Part shown: in pieces, positions 7,366 to 15,103 of the stretch | How the letters are laid out: each line of letters begins with the position of its first letter | Position numbering within the stretch: position 1 is the first letter of the stretch | From: Paenibacillus validus NBRC 15382 | GTDB taxonomy: Bacteria > Bacillota > Bacilli > Paenibacillales > NBRC-103111 | Assembly: GCF_004000985.1 (NCBI RefSeq) | Contig: NZ_BIMH01000024.1 | Coordinates: 1 to 64,000, forward strand | Length of the DNA: 64,000 bases | Direction of reading: 5' to 3' | Program-made: the position numbers and the translations under genes | The notes under the pieces: generated by a model | Databases searched by the model: none | What the model saw: only the letters and a program-made list of their open reading frames with translations | Told to the model about the DNA's origin: nothing

Positions 7366-7600
7366 TAAAAAGGACTCCTCTCGGAGTCCCTTGACGGTGA
7401 TGGAATGGGTACACTGCCTTGAACCTTCTGAACCTCGGGTCAAACCTTGATCACACCATGCAGTTGTACACTACATTAATGTGTCTTTGGCACATCCCCT
7501 CGCTCCTATTTGGTTTCAATAACAACTTCCCTGGTATTGCTCGTTAGATCGCCCAACGAAAACCACACCTCTCTTGTCACCGTCCTTATGTAGGATGTCC
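7366..7600 (-). ncRNA. Unidentified structured RNA with intrinsic terminator, copy 1
   Basis: On the minus strand a closing helix GACGGTGA (about 7577-7585) / TCACCGTC (7393-7400) brackets about 190 nucleotides. Inside are a hairpin CGTTGG/CTAACG and another built on ATGTG/CACAT. The closing helix is followed at once by GGGACTCC/GGAGTCC and a T run (terminator, 7366-7390). A copy about 95 percent identical lies at 11114-11346. I see no protein-coding potential in either strand. It lies between the monooxygenase gene and the TIR-SIR2 gene. I tested it by eye against T-box, SRP RNA, 6S RNA and common riboswitch motifs and found no match. Confidence 0.6.
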
Positions 7601-7639
7601 CGTGACAAAGAAATTATTGTATCTCTACGTTCAAAAAAA

Positions 7640-7939
7640 TTACCGGCGGATGGATGCGATTTCTTCATAATGGGTCAGCTTAATTTCTCCATCTACCAGC
7701 AAGGCAAACTTTTCGCGCAATTCCCGTATATGCGGAGTGTTGTCATGGAAATCCCAGGCCGCTTGATCTTTATACTTTTCGTAGAATGTAAATTGGCCCG
7801 GATCGTCTTTGGCCCGGAGCAGGGTATACGCCAACGCCCCTTCCTCGTTTTGCACCTGTGACACCATATGAATCAGCGCTTCTTCAAGTTCCTTTTCTTT
7901 TCCAGGCTTTGCTTTTAACGTAGCTGTAAATGCGATCAC
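7640..7939 (-). CDS. Antibiotic biosynthesis monooxygenase (ABM) family protein
   Basis: 99 residues, starting at GTG 7939 with AGGAGG eight bases upstream. MIAFTATLKAKPGKEKELEE and FTFYEKYKDQAAWDFHDNTPH follow the small ferredoxin-like ABM fold (YgiN-type putative quinol monooxygenases). Such proteins form dimers and oxidise quinol-like or polyphenolic substrates without cofactor, but many are uncharacterised. It is followed by the first structured RNA, with no other gene in the transcription unit. Substrate unknown. Confidence 0.8.
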   Translation of the reverse strand: MIAFTATLKAKPGKEKELEEALIHMVSQVQNEEGALAYTLLRAKDDPGQFTFYEKYKDQAAWDFHDNTPHIRELREKFALLVDGEIKLTHYEEIASIRR

Positions 7940-8035
7940 GGGTTCATCCTCCTGATGTAACGATTCTGTTTACCAAGTGCGGGGATCGCCTGCACTCTCC
8001 TGAGTATAGCCGATCCACCCGCTTCATGCATGCGT

Positions 8036-8911
8036 TCATTCTGCACAAATTTGAACAAGCTCCGGCTTCCGCAGCATCCCGCCGCGCGTCCGGTTCCGGT
8101 ATTTCACCCGAGCTCTTATCTTCGGCTCCAAATAGACAAAGCTGGGGCCTTCACGGGCTTGGAGTTTCCGGGACAGGCTCATAAACGTTTCTCGATGCTC
8201 AGCCGTCACCCCAAGCTCGAGCATGCCTGAAGGACGCAGCCTGCCGTTCTCTTCCAGATGAATCAGCCAACCCGATCCATCTTTACGATACCCTGCAAGG
8301 TACACATCCGCATACTGGTAGTTAATAATTTGCTGCCAATCATGGGATTGCCTGGACACGTATTTACTGTTTTTCCGCTTTCCGACAATCCCCTCCATTC
8401 GGTTCGCCACGACATATTCCCATAGATCCTCACCGCGGCCATCGATATGCGGCACGATCGATATATTCGGATTCGACTCAAGAACAGACTCCAGAATCGA
8501 GCGTCGCTTCATTAGCGGCAGCTGCCGCAAATCCCGACCCTTATGGAACAAAATGTCCCAAACTATATAATTCACCGGCTGCTGTTTCGAGTACGTATCG
8601 ATTTTGTTTTTCTTTTTCAGCCGGAATCGTTCCATCACAAGCTCAACATCTATCGCTTCTGTCTCCGGATCGGTGCAGCAGACTTCGCCATCCAGCACGA
8701 AATCGCCGTCCATTGGCGGCAGGTGCAGCTCGGGAAATTGCCTCGTGCATTCATTCCCCTGCATCGTCCATAATCTGGTTTCATCGGATTGCCGCGACAT
8801 GATCACCCTATGACCATCAAGTTTCGGTTCAAAAATCCATCCGTCGTCTGAGAATGGCTCCGGACGTGATTCAAGCAGCATCGGCGCTATGAACATAAGA
8901 ATCACCCGCAA
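8036..8911 (-). CDS. ATP-dependent DNA ligase, LigD-type catalytic domain
   Basis: About 290 residues. The nucleotidyl-transferase core is clear: motif I EPKLDGHR with the AMP-accepting Lys at about residue 30, motif III VLDGEV, motif IV EGIVGKR. A C-terminal OB-fold part (ARVKYRNRTRGGMLRKPEL) completes a minimal ligase. Motif V, usually WxKxK, is DWQQIINYQ here, so one Lys is not where expected. It joins nicked DNA and may serve repair in spores or non-homologous end joining. No Ku or LigD polymerase gene is next to it. TTG 8911 begins the open frame; ATG 8894-8896, with a GGGTGA upstream, is the likelier start. Confidence 0.85.
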   Translation of the reverse strand: MRVILMFIAPMLLESRPEPFSDDGWIFEPKLDGHRVIMSRQSDETRLWTMQGNECTRQFPELHLPPMDGDFVLDGEVCCTDPETEAIDVELVMERFRLKKKNKIDTYSKQQPVNYIVWDILFHKGRDLRQLPLMKRRSILESVLESNPNISIVPHIDGRGEDLWEYVVANRMEGIVGKRKNSKYVSRQSHDWQQIINYQYADVYLAGYRKDGSGWLIHLEENGRLRPSGMLELGVTAEHRETFMSLSRKLQAREGPSFVYLEPKIRARVKYRNRTRGGMLRKPELVQICAE

Positions 8912-8961
8912 TCATTGTACCACGGGGATTATGCACGAATAATCAGGGAATCACTGGGGTT

Positions 8962-9987
8962 TCAGTTGGATTGCAATTGCTCAAGATCAGCGGTCACTTT
9001 CTCAATCATCTGCACAAACGAAGATAACTCCTCGGAACTGGCCGCCTGGGTCCGCGCTTGGATGGACGTTTGGTGGGACTCATGCTCAACCTCTCGCAGT
9101 AAACGTGAAATCACTTCAAGCTTCTCCTGAATTTGCTCAAGCGCCTCCTTCGACCTTGAAGCTAATTTACGAACTTCATTGGCTACAACCTCAAAGCCGC
9201 GCCCCTGATCACCGGCGCGCGCCGCTTCAATGGCCGCGTTGAGACCAAGTAAATGAGTTTGATCCGATATTTCTTTGATCAGGGAACCCATATTTTCAAT
9301 ATGCGTCACTTCTTGAGTAAGCGATTGCACCATATGATAGGATTTATCCTGAGATTCCGAGGAACGAATAGCGGAATCTGCAACCGATTGGCTGCTGCTG
9401 CTGAGTTCCACCATCATCGAAGCAAGTTCCTGGACGGCGGAACTAATCCCGTGCAAGAGACGGCCCCGTTCATCAGCGAGCGTTTGGACTTTCTTCTTCT
9501 CTTCGAATTCATAAGCTTCCAAAACTAATTGAGAATCGAAATTAAACATTTTGGTAAGCGCTTGGATGACCGATAACCATGCGTCAGGCATCGTCCGTTT
9601 GAAATGATGGGTTGCCAAGTCCAAATACAGCAAATACGTTCCTAAATACCACTGCGTCGTTAAACCGATTCGAGAATGAACCTGACCTATAAAAATCCTT
9701 TTTTCAATAAATTCATTGTCAATGGTACCGGTCGCAAGCGAAAGAAAATACCACCTTTGCGTCTCCTTCAATCGTTCAACCGTGCTGTGAGCCTCAATAA
9801 TCCGTTTCAGTTCTGATCGCTGCATGATCCGTTCATACAGTTCATCAACCAGTGTGTCCACGACTTGTTTAAATATAGGTTCTTTACTTTGCAAAAGCGT
9901 TAAATCTTCGCTGGTAATGCCGATGTAATCAAGCTGTTGTTTTCGTGCTTCCGATAAGTTTAGCATGGGTACGCTCCTCTGCATCAT
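8962..9987 (-). CDS. Globin-coupled methyl-accepting signal transducer (HemAT-like)
   Basis: 341 residues, soluble. The N-terminal half (about 15-175) is a protoglobin sensor with a proximal His at H104 in [11 protein letters not shown]. The C-terminal half is a short MCP signalling domain with the hairpin tip [20 protein letters not shown]. There is no membrane segment or HAMP domain, as in HemAT, which binds oxygen through heme and signals to CheA. The signalling domain is short and ends soon after the hairpin, so adaptation methylation may be limited. It lies 25 bases downstream of the PAS-HD-GYP gene on the same strand; the pair probably links oxygen sensing to cyclic di-GMP or motility. 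Confidence 0.88.
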   Translation of the reverse strand: MMQRSVPMLNLSEARKQQLDYIGITSEDLTLLQSKEPIFKQVVDTLVDELYERIMQRSELKRIIEAHSTVERLKETQRWYFLSLATGTIDNEFIEKRIFIGQVHSRIGLTTQWYLGTYLLYLDLATHHFKRTMPDAWLSVIQALTKMFNFDSQLVLEAYEFEEKKKVQTLADERGRLLHGISSAVQELASMMVELSSSSQSVADSAIRSSESQDKSYHMVQSLTQEVTHIENMGSLIKEISDQTHLLGLNAAIEAARAGDQGRGFEVVANEVRKLASRSKEALEQIQEKLEVISRLLREVEHESHQTSIQARTQAASSEELSSFVQMIEKVTADLEQLQSN

Positions 9988-10012
9988 GAAGTCAAATCTG
10001 CTTACTCTACTT

Positions 10013-10996
10013 TTATTTCAATATAAGAAGAAACGAATCTATAATATCCGGATCAAAGAACGATCCACGGTGGTCCAGCAGGAATTCCAATGTTCTCTCC
10101 TCTCCCCAAATTTCCTTGTAAGGCCTTCGTGAAGTTAAAGCGTCATAAACATCCACCACACTGACAATACGAGCTTCTAATGGGATGTCAGCGCCCTTCA
10201 ATCGATGAGGATAACCAGATCCGTCCCATTTCTCGTGATGGTGCAGGATAATGTTTCTGGCTACATCGAATTCATCTTTAAAAAACTCATCGTCCAGCTC
10301 TGCATTTATTTTTTCGAGAATATCTACACCAATGAGCGGATGCATTTCAATAATTAAACGTTCATAGCTTGTTAACTGCCCCGGCTTATATAAAATACCT
10401 TCGGGTACCCCGGATTTCCCAATATCGTGCATAATGCTGGAGTGACTTACACTGCGGACATATTCATCCTTCAGCTTAAGATTCAAGCGCTCATTATGAG
10501 TCGTTATTAACCGCTCCGTTAGTTGCTGGACTCTTGTTAGATGTTCCTCGATCGCGGGATCTCTGATTTCACAGGAAATAGCCAGCACTTTCAGAAGCGC
10601 GGCTTGAAAGGAGCTTCTTCGTTCTTCCGCTATGTAGATGCCTTCTCGCAAATCTTCCAGTTCCCTGAACAGTCCGACGTAGAACCACTCCCCTTCGATA
10701 AGAAAAGGAGTAATCGAAATGGAAGAATGCCAAAGTTCGCCGCTCTTCTTTTTATTGATAAAAATGCCTGCCCAGCTCTCTTTTTTATGCAACGCCTCAT
10801 ACATGCTTCTATAGGTCGCTTCTGTGGTAAATTTCGTTTTTAGAATGCTTGCTCTGGCACCTATGATGGTCTCGCGTTTGTACCCGGTAATTTCCTCGTA
10901 TGTCTGGTTCACATCAAGAATACGATGGTCGGCATCGGTAATAATGACGGCATCGGATAACGAGAGGAACATACGTAAGTTCTGATTCAAGGCCAT
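10013..10996 (-). CDS. PAS and HD-GYP domain cyclic di-GMP phosphodiesterase
   Basis: 327 residues. A PAS domain (about 8-110; [24 protein letters not shown]) precedes an HD-GYP domain (about 140-327). The latter shows [10 protein letters not shown], a [12 protein letters not shown] block holding the HHE and GYP signatures, and [15 protein letters not shown], all as in active enzymes that hydrolyse cyclic di-GMP. No membrane segment. It forms a probable two-gene operon with the globin sensor 25 bases downstream. A structured RNA on the same strand ends about 120 bases upstream of the start. Confidence 0.9.
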   Translation of the reverse strand: MALNQNLRMFLSLSDAVIITDADHRILDVNQTYEEITGYKRETIIGARASILKTKFTTEATYRSMYEALHKKESWAGIFINKKKSGELWHSSISITPFLIEGEWFYVGLFRELEDLREGIYIAEERRSSFQAALLKVLAISCEIRDPAIEEHLTRVQQLTERLITTHNERLNLKLKDEYVRSVSHSSIMHDIGKSGVPEGILYKPGQLTSYERLIIEMHPLIGVDILEKINAELDDEFFKDEFDVARNIILHHHEKWDGSGYPHRLKGADIPLEARIVSVVDVYDALTSRRPYKEIWGEERTLEFLLDHRGSFFDPDIIDSFLLILK

Positions 10997-11113
10997 TCCC
11001 CTTATTCTTTATGCAAAATAAATGTAACCAAAGTTACAATAGCACGTCTTTCGCACAAATGTCCAGGCCTGTTTACGGCCAACAAAGAACACACGTTCGA
11101 TTATCCATGCATT

Positions 11114-11346
11114 AAAAAAGGACTCCTCTCGGAGTCCCTGACGGTGATGGAATGGGTACACTGCCTTGAACCTTCTGAACCTCGGGTCAAACCTTGATCA
11201 CACCATGCAGTTTAGCACTACATTAACGTGTCTGCGGCACATCCCCTCGCTCCTAATTGGTTTCAATAACAACTTCCCTGGTATTGCTCGTTAGATCGCC
11301 CAACGGAACCACACCTCTCTTGTCACCGTCCTTAGTTAGGATATCC
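11114..11346 (-). ncRNA. Unidentified structured RNA with intrinsic terminator, copy 2
   Basis: Second copy of the 7366-7600 RNA, about 95 percent identical with roughly a dozen differences. The closing helix (TCACCGTC at about 11323-11330 and GACGGTGA at 11140-11147) and the terminator GGGACTCC/GGAGTCC are unchanged. Changes fall in loops or leave pairing possible, for example an A-to-G that turns A-U into G-U in the ACAUU/AAUGU hairpin. It lies upstream of the PAS-HD-GYP gene but ends in its own terminator. No target-site duplication was found. Confidence 0.6.
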
Positions 11347-11432
11347 GATCGAAGCAATCTTATACCGAAGATTATCAATATTTGATTTCGATTCATGTTC
11401 ACATCTCGTCCATGGCGTTCCCTGCGGCCTGT

Positions 11433-11441
11433 TGTTATAAT
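11433..11441 (+). promoter_or_regulatory. Extended -10 promoter for the DUF3817 gene
   Basis: TGTTATAAT, an extended -10 element with a perfect TATAAT, 44 bases upstream of the start codon. The -35 region is weak, as is common for extended -10 promoters. Confidence 0.55.
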
Positions 11442-11484
11442 GAAGAGTGAGTTTTAAACGATAAATGTCATTCGAGGTGTAACG

Positions 11485-11793
11485 ATGCTCACAACCGCTC
11501 TAGGACGTTTGCGCTTGATCGGTGCGATCGAGGGCCTTTCCTTCCTCATTCTGCTCGGAATCGCCATGCCACTGAAGTATGCCTTCGAGATGCCGCAAGC
11601 CGTTACGACAGTCGGGCAACTCCACGGCCTCTTCTTCGTGCTGTACCTGCTGGCCATTGCCAACGCTGCCTTCGTGCATCGCTGGTCCATGGGGAAAATA
11701 GGGCTTGCGATTATTGCCGCCTTCGTGCCGTTCGGGCCATTCCTGTTCGACCTGAGGCTGAGAAAAGAGCAGCGGCCAACTATCCCGCAGTAG
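11485..11793 (+). CDS. DUF3817 family integral membrane protein
   Basis: 102 residues with three hydrophobic helices. The start (LGRLRLIGAIEGLSFLILLG then AMPLKYAFEMP) and the HGLFFVLYLLAIANA block are the recognisable features of DUF3817 proteins, small membrane proteins of unknown role found in many Firmicutes and Actinobacteria. A GAGGTG site lies six bases before the ATG. It stands alone between its own promoter and the next promoter. Confidence 0.8.
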   Translation: MLTTALGRLRLIGAIEGLSFLILLGIAMPLKYAFEMPQAVTTVGQLHGLFFVLYLLAIANAAFVHRWSMGKIGLAIIAAFVPFGPFLFDLRLRKEQRPTIPQ

Positions 11794-11910
11794 CGGAACA
11801 AGGATCTTCATTCCGGCTCATATCCGGGCTTTACGGCCTGATAGCCTGGAACGAGGCTGCCTTAGTTCCGCTTTTCTCTTATCTAGGATACAAACGGTGT
11901 ATAAAAGCGC

Positions 11911-11939
11911 TTGACTCGATACATTACGTATCTTATAGT
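11911..11939 (+). promoter_or_regulatory. Sigma-A type promoter
   Basis: TTGACT, 17-base spacer, TATAGT, placed about 105 bases before the gene that starts at 12045. It predicts a transcript start near 11946. It overlaps a partial dyad (CATTACG ... ATAATG) that might bind a regulator. Confidence 0.7.
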
Positions 11940-12044
11940 TACATAATGGAGCAGATCTTGTTCCTTTCAGAAAACTATCGGCAATGTAAAAGGTCACAGC
12001 TGACGTTATACGGTTTGTATCGTATTTATAGAAAGGGGATTTGC

Positions 12045-12872
12045 ATGTTTCATTTGCTGGAATTGAACATTGCCGAACACCGTCTCGTTATGGAAGTGCC
12101 TTCGGACACGTTATATACGTGGGCGGCGCGTACATTTTGCGCGGTTCCGGCAACCAGCTATACCTTCGCCTCCCCGATCGACCTCATCCTGAGCGCGAAC
12201 GTAGGGTACGGTCAATCCTTCGACGGGCGGCCAGCGCAAATTTCCTGCACTGCGGCATTCATACAATATTGGCGAAGCGACTTCCTGATCGTCGTCTCAC
12301 GCGACTATTCGGAAGCAACGATCGAGGCGTATGATCTTTTGGCTTTAAATCAGGCTCTCCTGACGTTGTACAGCGCGCTCATTACATACCGGGAGTGGGG
12401 ACTCCTCGTACGGGCGACTTGTTGGATCGAAGACGGTCGTGTCCTCATGTCCGCCGATACGTCCTCCCCACGGCCATTCATGACGAACGAAAAGCCGTTT
12501 GCCCACACCCTGTTATCGGATGAAGCTGCGCTGATTAAAGTGTCCGGCGATCATCTCCGGGCGTTCAATTCGCCTTTCCGCAGCGGTTCGTTGCGAAATC
12601 CGCTTGAAATCCATCTGAATGGCGAGCTAGACGAGTGTCTGCTGAACCGCCCTACGCTCCATTCTCGCCGAATTCGGCTCAGCGAAACCGAAGCCGTCAG
12701 CCGACTGCGGCATTTACTGGCCTTTCAAGCACTCGACACGCATGAATCGGCCAAAACCGCCGCGATGTGCCGCGCAGCAGTTCGCGCGGTTCCTTTCTAC
12801 GAGCTTCAGGCCCCAGTTCCCGATGCCTTCCTGAGCCAGGCTCATGAACACGTCTACGCAGAAATGGTTTAA
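12045..12872 (+). CDS. HPr-kinase-like protein with degenerate nucleotide-binding loop (tentative)
   Basis: 275 residues from ATG 12045, chosen for the AAAGGGG site upstream. I recognise no named gene, but the order of blocks recalls HprK/PEPCK-like P-loop proteins: a 'WGLLVRATCWIEDGRVLMSA' strand-loop where the Walker A loop would follow, then DTSSPRPF in place of GxxGxGKST, then LLSDEAALIKVSGDHL and a FNSPFRSG block equivalent to the later phosphate-binding part. If right, it has lost the P-loop lysine and could be a non-catalytic homolog. The assignment rests on pattern only and could be wrong. It has its own sigma-A promoter and stands alone. Confidence 0.35.
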   Translation: MFHLLELNIAEHRLVMEVPSDTLYTWAARTFCAVPATSYTFASPIDLILSANVGYGQSFDGRPAQISCTAAFIQYWRSDFLIVVSRDYSEATIEAYDLLALNQALLTLYSALITYREWGLLVRATCWIEDGRVLMSADTSSPRPFMTNEKPFAHTLLSDEAALIKVSGDHLRAFNSPFRSGSLRNPLEIHLNGELDECLLNRPTLHSRRIRLSETEAVSRLRHLLAFQALDTHESAKTAAMCRAAVRAVPFYELQAPVPDAFLSQAHEHVYAEMV

Positions 12873-12939
12873 GCGGACCAGCCTTTTCGGCTCTCCCCTT
12901 TTCTGGTAAGATCATACCAGAGAAGAAAGGGTGGGAACG

Positions 12940-13134
12940 ATGAGAACCGAAAATCAAGTGAAACGCAAGCTCAACGAGCTTCTGATGCAGAAGAAAACGT
13001 TGGAGTCCCGGCTGGAAAACGAAGCCGCGGGCGCGGACAACCATCCGCTGCGGCAGCAAATCGACCGGCTCGACGAACAAATCATGCTGCTTGAATGGGT
13101 ATTGAACGAACCGGTCGGCAGCTATCACGCCTAA
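12940..13134 (+). CDS. Small coiled-coil protein of unknown function
   Basis: 64 residues from ATG 12940 with GGGTGGG upstream; an in-frame GTG at 12931 is an alternative. The sequence is charged and helical with heptad-like leucines (VKRKLNELLMQKKTLESRL, then LRQQIDRLDEQIMLLEWVL). No family recognised. A strong terminator follows within five bases of the stop codon. Confidence 0.6.
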   Translation: MRTENQVKRKLNELLMQKKTLESRLENEAAGADNHPLRQQIDRLDEQIMLLEWVLNEPVGSYHA

Positions 13135-13136
13135 TG

Positions 13137-13174
13137 AAAACGGAACGAAAGTCATCGACCTTCGTTCCGTTTTT
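13137..13174. terminator. Bidirectional Rho-independent terminator
   Basis: ACGGAACGAA pairs with TTCGTTCCGT, with A run before and T run after, serving the small protein on the plus strand and the FhuF-like gene on the minus strand. Confidence 0.85.
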
Positions 13175-13197
13175 GTTTGGTATGGCAAGCCCTAGCG

Positions 13198-13998
13198 CTA
13201 AGAGCCCTGCGCGATTGCCGTCTTCCGCGCCTGTGTACGGCGCTCCTCGCGCTGCTCTTCCGTCAAGCGCGGGCACGTATAGCAGCAAAAGCCGCCTTCG
13301 GTTCGATAATACAAGCAACAGGCGTTTTTCATACGGATACGCTTGTCCGGATCTTTCAAGTCTTCCATCCAGCGAATTTTGACGTCGAGCGGATTTTTGG
13401 CACGGCCAAACACCTCGCCGTTCAATTCCTGTCTTAAGCGGTTGTAGTCTTCAGCAATCCGCTCACGCAGCTCATGCTCTTCCGCCTCCGCCAATAGATC
13501 GTCCATCAAGTAATTCAGCTTCGTCGGGAATTGACCCCATAATTGGCCGACTTCGATTCCCGCGGCCTCCGAAGCGGCCTCCAGCAGCGGACGAAACGTC
13601 GTGCCGTAGAGCTCCGTCAGCGTTCGGCGCAGCCACGCGGTTCTTTCCGCTTCCCCGGCGGGAGCCGGCTGCGCCGCCTCGCGAACGAGCTTAAACGAGA
13701 TAGCCGTATAGCTCTCCTTGACGTGCAGCTGCACAACGAAGTTTGAGAGCGACAGGTCTAACGCCTGATTGTGAAACGACAGCGCATACTGCTGTGCAAA
13801 CGCCGCATAACCAAGCCATCCGCTGAAATAAGCGGCGGACGCAGCCGGTTCAAGCGCGTGGATACGCGTCCCGTAAAGCTCCAGAAACTGCTGCATATTA
13901 GGCCGCTCCAGCAATTCGGCGGCAGGAATCGAACAAATCAAGTGCTCCGGGTCTTCTCGACGAATATGATATTTTTGTTCCAATGTCAGAAAGTCCAT
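13198..13998 (-). CDS. FhuF-like [2Fe-2S] ferric siderophore reductase family protein
   Basis: 266 residues. The C-terminus carries ACCLYYRTEGGFCCYTCP (C227, C228, C238, C239, C242), the spaced cysteine pattern that binds a [2Fe-2S] cluster in FhuF-like reductases, which release iron from imported siderophores. The N-terminal 200 residues lack clear motifs, as in the family. A Fur box 59-77 bases upstream of the start supports an iron role. No siderophore transport or synthesis genes are adjacent. ATG 13998 has an AGAAGG site at longer than usual spacing. Confidence 0.75.
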   Translation of the reverse strand: MDFLTLEQKYHIRREDPEHLICSIPAAELLERPNMQQFLELYGTRIHALEPAASAAYFSGWLGYAAFAQQYALSFHNQALDLSLSNFVVQLHVKESYTAISFKLVREAAQPAPAGEAERTAWLRRTLTELYGTTFRPLLEAASEAAGIEVGQLWGQFPTKLNYLMDDLLAEAEEHELRERIAEDYNRLRQELNGEVFGRAKNPLDVKIRWMEDLKDPDKRIRMKNACCLYYRTEGGFCCYTCPRLTEEQREERRTQARKTAIAQGS

Positions 13999-14056
13999 CA
14001 GGATGCAGCGCCTTCTTTCGCGGATCGATAAAGGAAAGTTAACCTCGTTATAGGCT

Positions 14057-14075
14057 GATAACGATTTTCATTTTC
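14057..14075 (-). promoter_or_regulatory. Fur box
   Basis: On the minus strand GAAAATGAAAATCGTTATC matches the 19-base Fur consensus GATAATGATAATCATTATC at 16 of 19 positions. It lies upstream of the FhuF-like gene, so iron-replete repression is expected. Confidence 0.75.
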
Positions 14076-14117
14076 AATTATAACCGAAGACGCTTTCTTT
14101 TACCACGTTCAATTTGA

Positions 14118-14270
14118 CTAGTTGTCGCTGCGCCTTTCGTCGTCACGATCCGACAACTCTATAATGTCCTTGGCGCTCGGCAAATCACTCTCGTCAAATT
14201 CCTCTTTGGATTGCTCCGCCTGCCGCAGCAGCTCCTCCCGCCTCGATAAGTCCGGCTCCGGGGCTCCCCC
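14118..14270 (-). other. In-frame open extension downstream of a TAA stop
   Basis: Directly after the stop at 14271-14273 the same frame stays open for 50 codons to TAG at 14118-14120 and reads as charged, helical protein (REELLRQAEQSKEEFDESD, then PSAKDIIELSDRDDERR). There is no start codon of its own. It most likely belonged to the small membrane protein before a CAA-to-TAA type change, or is reached by readthrough. Confidence 0.4.
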
Positions 14271-14420
14271 TTACAGCAGCTTCAATTGGTTCTCGTAGAC
14301 GACGATTAATAACGTGACGATGAGGGACAAATCCATCAGCACAACCCCGATCAGACTGGTAAACAGGAGCAACATCAAATTGACGGCAACGACCGCGACA
14401 AAGATGAAAATCCCTCCCAT
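14271..14420 (-). CDS. Small membrane protein, possibly truncated by an in-frame stop
   Basis: 49 residues from ATG 14420, with GGGAGGGG six bases upstream. Residues 3-41 (FIFVAVVAVNLMLLLFTSLI, then VVLMDLSLIVTLLIVV) make one or two membrane helices. The frame continues open for 50 more codons after its TAA, so the complete protein may have been a membrane helix plus an acidic cytoplasmic tail of about 100 residues. No family recognised. Confidence 0.5.
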   Translation of the reverse strand: MGGIFIFVAVVAVNLMLLLFTSLIGVVLMDLSLIVTLLIVVYENQLKLL

Positions 14421-14701
14421 GCACAACCCCTCCCGCTCCTTGCTACCGATCGCAGCTGCGAACGGTTCGTTATGCCGATGCAACGATCTTAAGTTCTTCA
14501 GACGGTTCAATCCGGCAAACGAGTCCAGCCGTATTCCAGGACCGTCCTTCTTTCAACTTCGTTGTCATATTCTGAAGACCGGTCCCGGGACCGCCCGAGA
14601 TCGGCACATCTTCTTGCGGGGCATGCTGGGCAACGCGCCTGCCGGCAGCAGGCGCTTCGTTTCGTTCCTGTCTTGCGCGCGGTTATTCCTTCCTGGCAGC
14701 G
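14421..14701. other. Intergenic region, nothing convincing
   Basis: About 280 bases. A minus-strand open stretch exists but has no ribosome site and no recognisable motif. I see no clear promoter or hairpin. Confidence 0.5.
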
Positions 14702-15091
14702 CTAAGCTTCGTACAGCTCGAGCGGCAGTCCGTCGGGATCCGCGAAGAATGTGAACCGTTTGCCCGACGTCTCGTCAACCCGGATCGGTTCGACCTGTAC
14801 GCCTTGAGCGGTCAGGCGGGCGGCCGCCGCCTCCACGTCGTCCACCTCGAAAGCCAAGTGCCGCAGCCCCCGGGCCTCCGGATAGCTCGAGCGCACCGGC
14901 GCTTCGGGGAACGAGAACAGCTCGATTTGGTAGATGCCGCCGACCCTCAGATCCAGCTTATAGGAGTTCCGTTCGGCGCGATACGTTTCGTTATGTACCG
15001 TAAGTCCGAGGATGTTTACGTAAAAGTGCTTCGATTTTTCATAGTCCGAGCAAATGATGGCGGCATGATGAATGCGTTTAATAGGAATCAT
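14702..15091 (-). CDS. VOC family protein, glyoxalase I-like (YaeR type)
   Basis: 129 residues forming two beta-alpha-beta-beta-beta modules. IHHAAIICSDYEKSKHFYVN and LRHLAFEVDDVEAAAARL are the two VOC module starts, each supplying a His; FFADPDGLPLELYE ends with the metal-ligand Glu. This arrangement matches the YaeR/GloA2 subgroup of small metal-binding VOC proteins. Substrate unknown; lactoylglutathione-type chemistry with bacillithiol is possible in this lineage but inferred. It starts 12 bases after the DUF350 gene, likely the same transcript. Confidence 0.85.
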   Translation of the reverse strand: MIPIKRIHHAAIICSDYEKSKHFYVNILGLTVHNETYRAERNSYKLDLRVGGIYQIELFSFPEAPVRSSYPEARGLRHLAFEVDDVEAAAARLTAQGVQVEPIRVDETSGKRFTFFADPDGLPLELYEA

Positions 15092-15103
15092 CGCGTCCGC
15101 TCC

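Noticed and set aside
7366-7600. T-box, SRP RNA or 6S RNA identity for the repeated RNA
   Set aside because: No T-box TGGNACCRCG motif, no SRP GNAR tetraloop block (GGUCAGGUCCGGAAGGAAGC type), and no single long imperfect hairpin with central bubble as in 6S RNA. Left as unidentified.
7366-11346. Transposable MITE explanation of the two RNA copies
   Set aside because: No terminal inverted repeat of MITE type and no target duplications at either copy; strand-specific terminator at one end fits an RNA gene better. Not fully excluded.
14314-14754. 146-codon plus-strand frame
   Set aside because: Overlaps the small membrane protein and the VOC gene on the other strand; low-complexity Arg/Ser/Pro composition without ribosome site.
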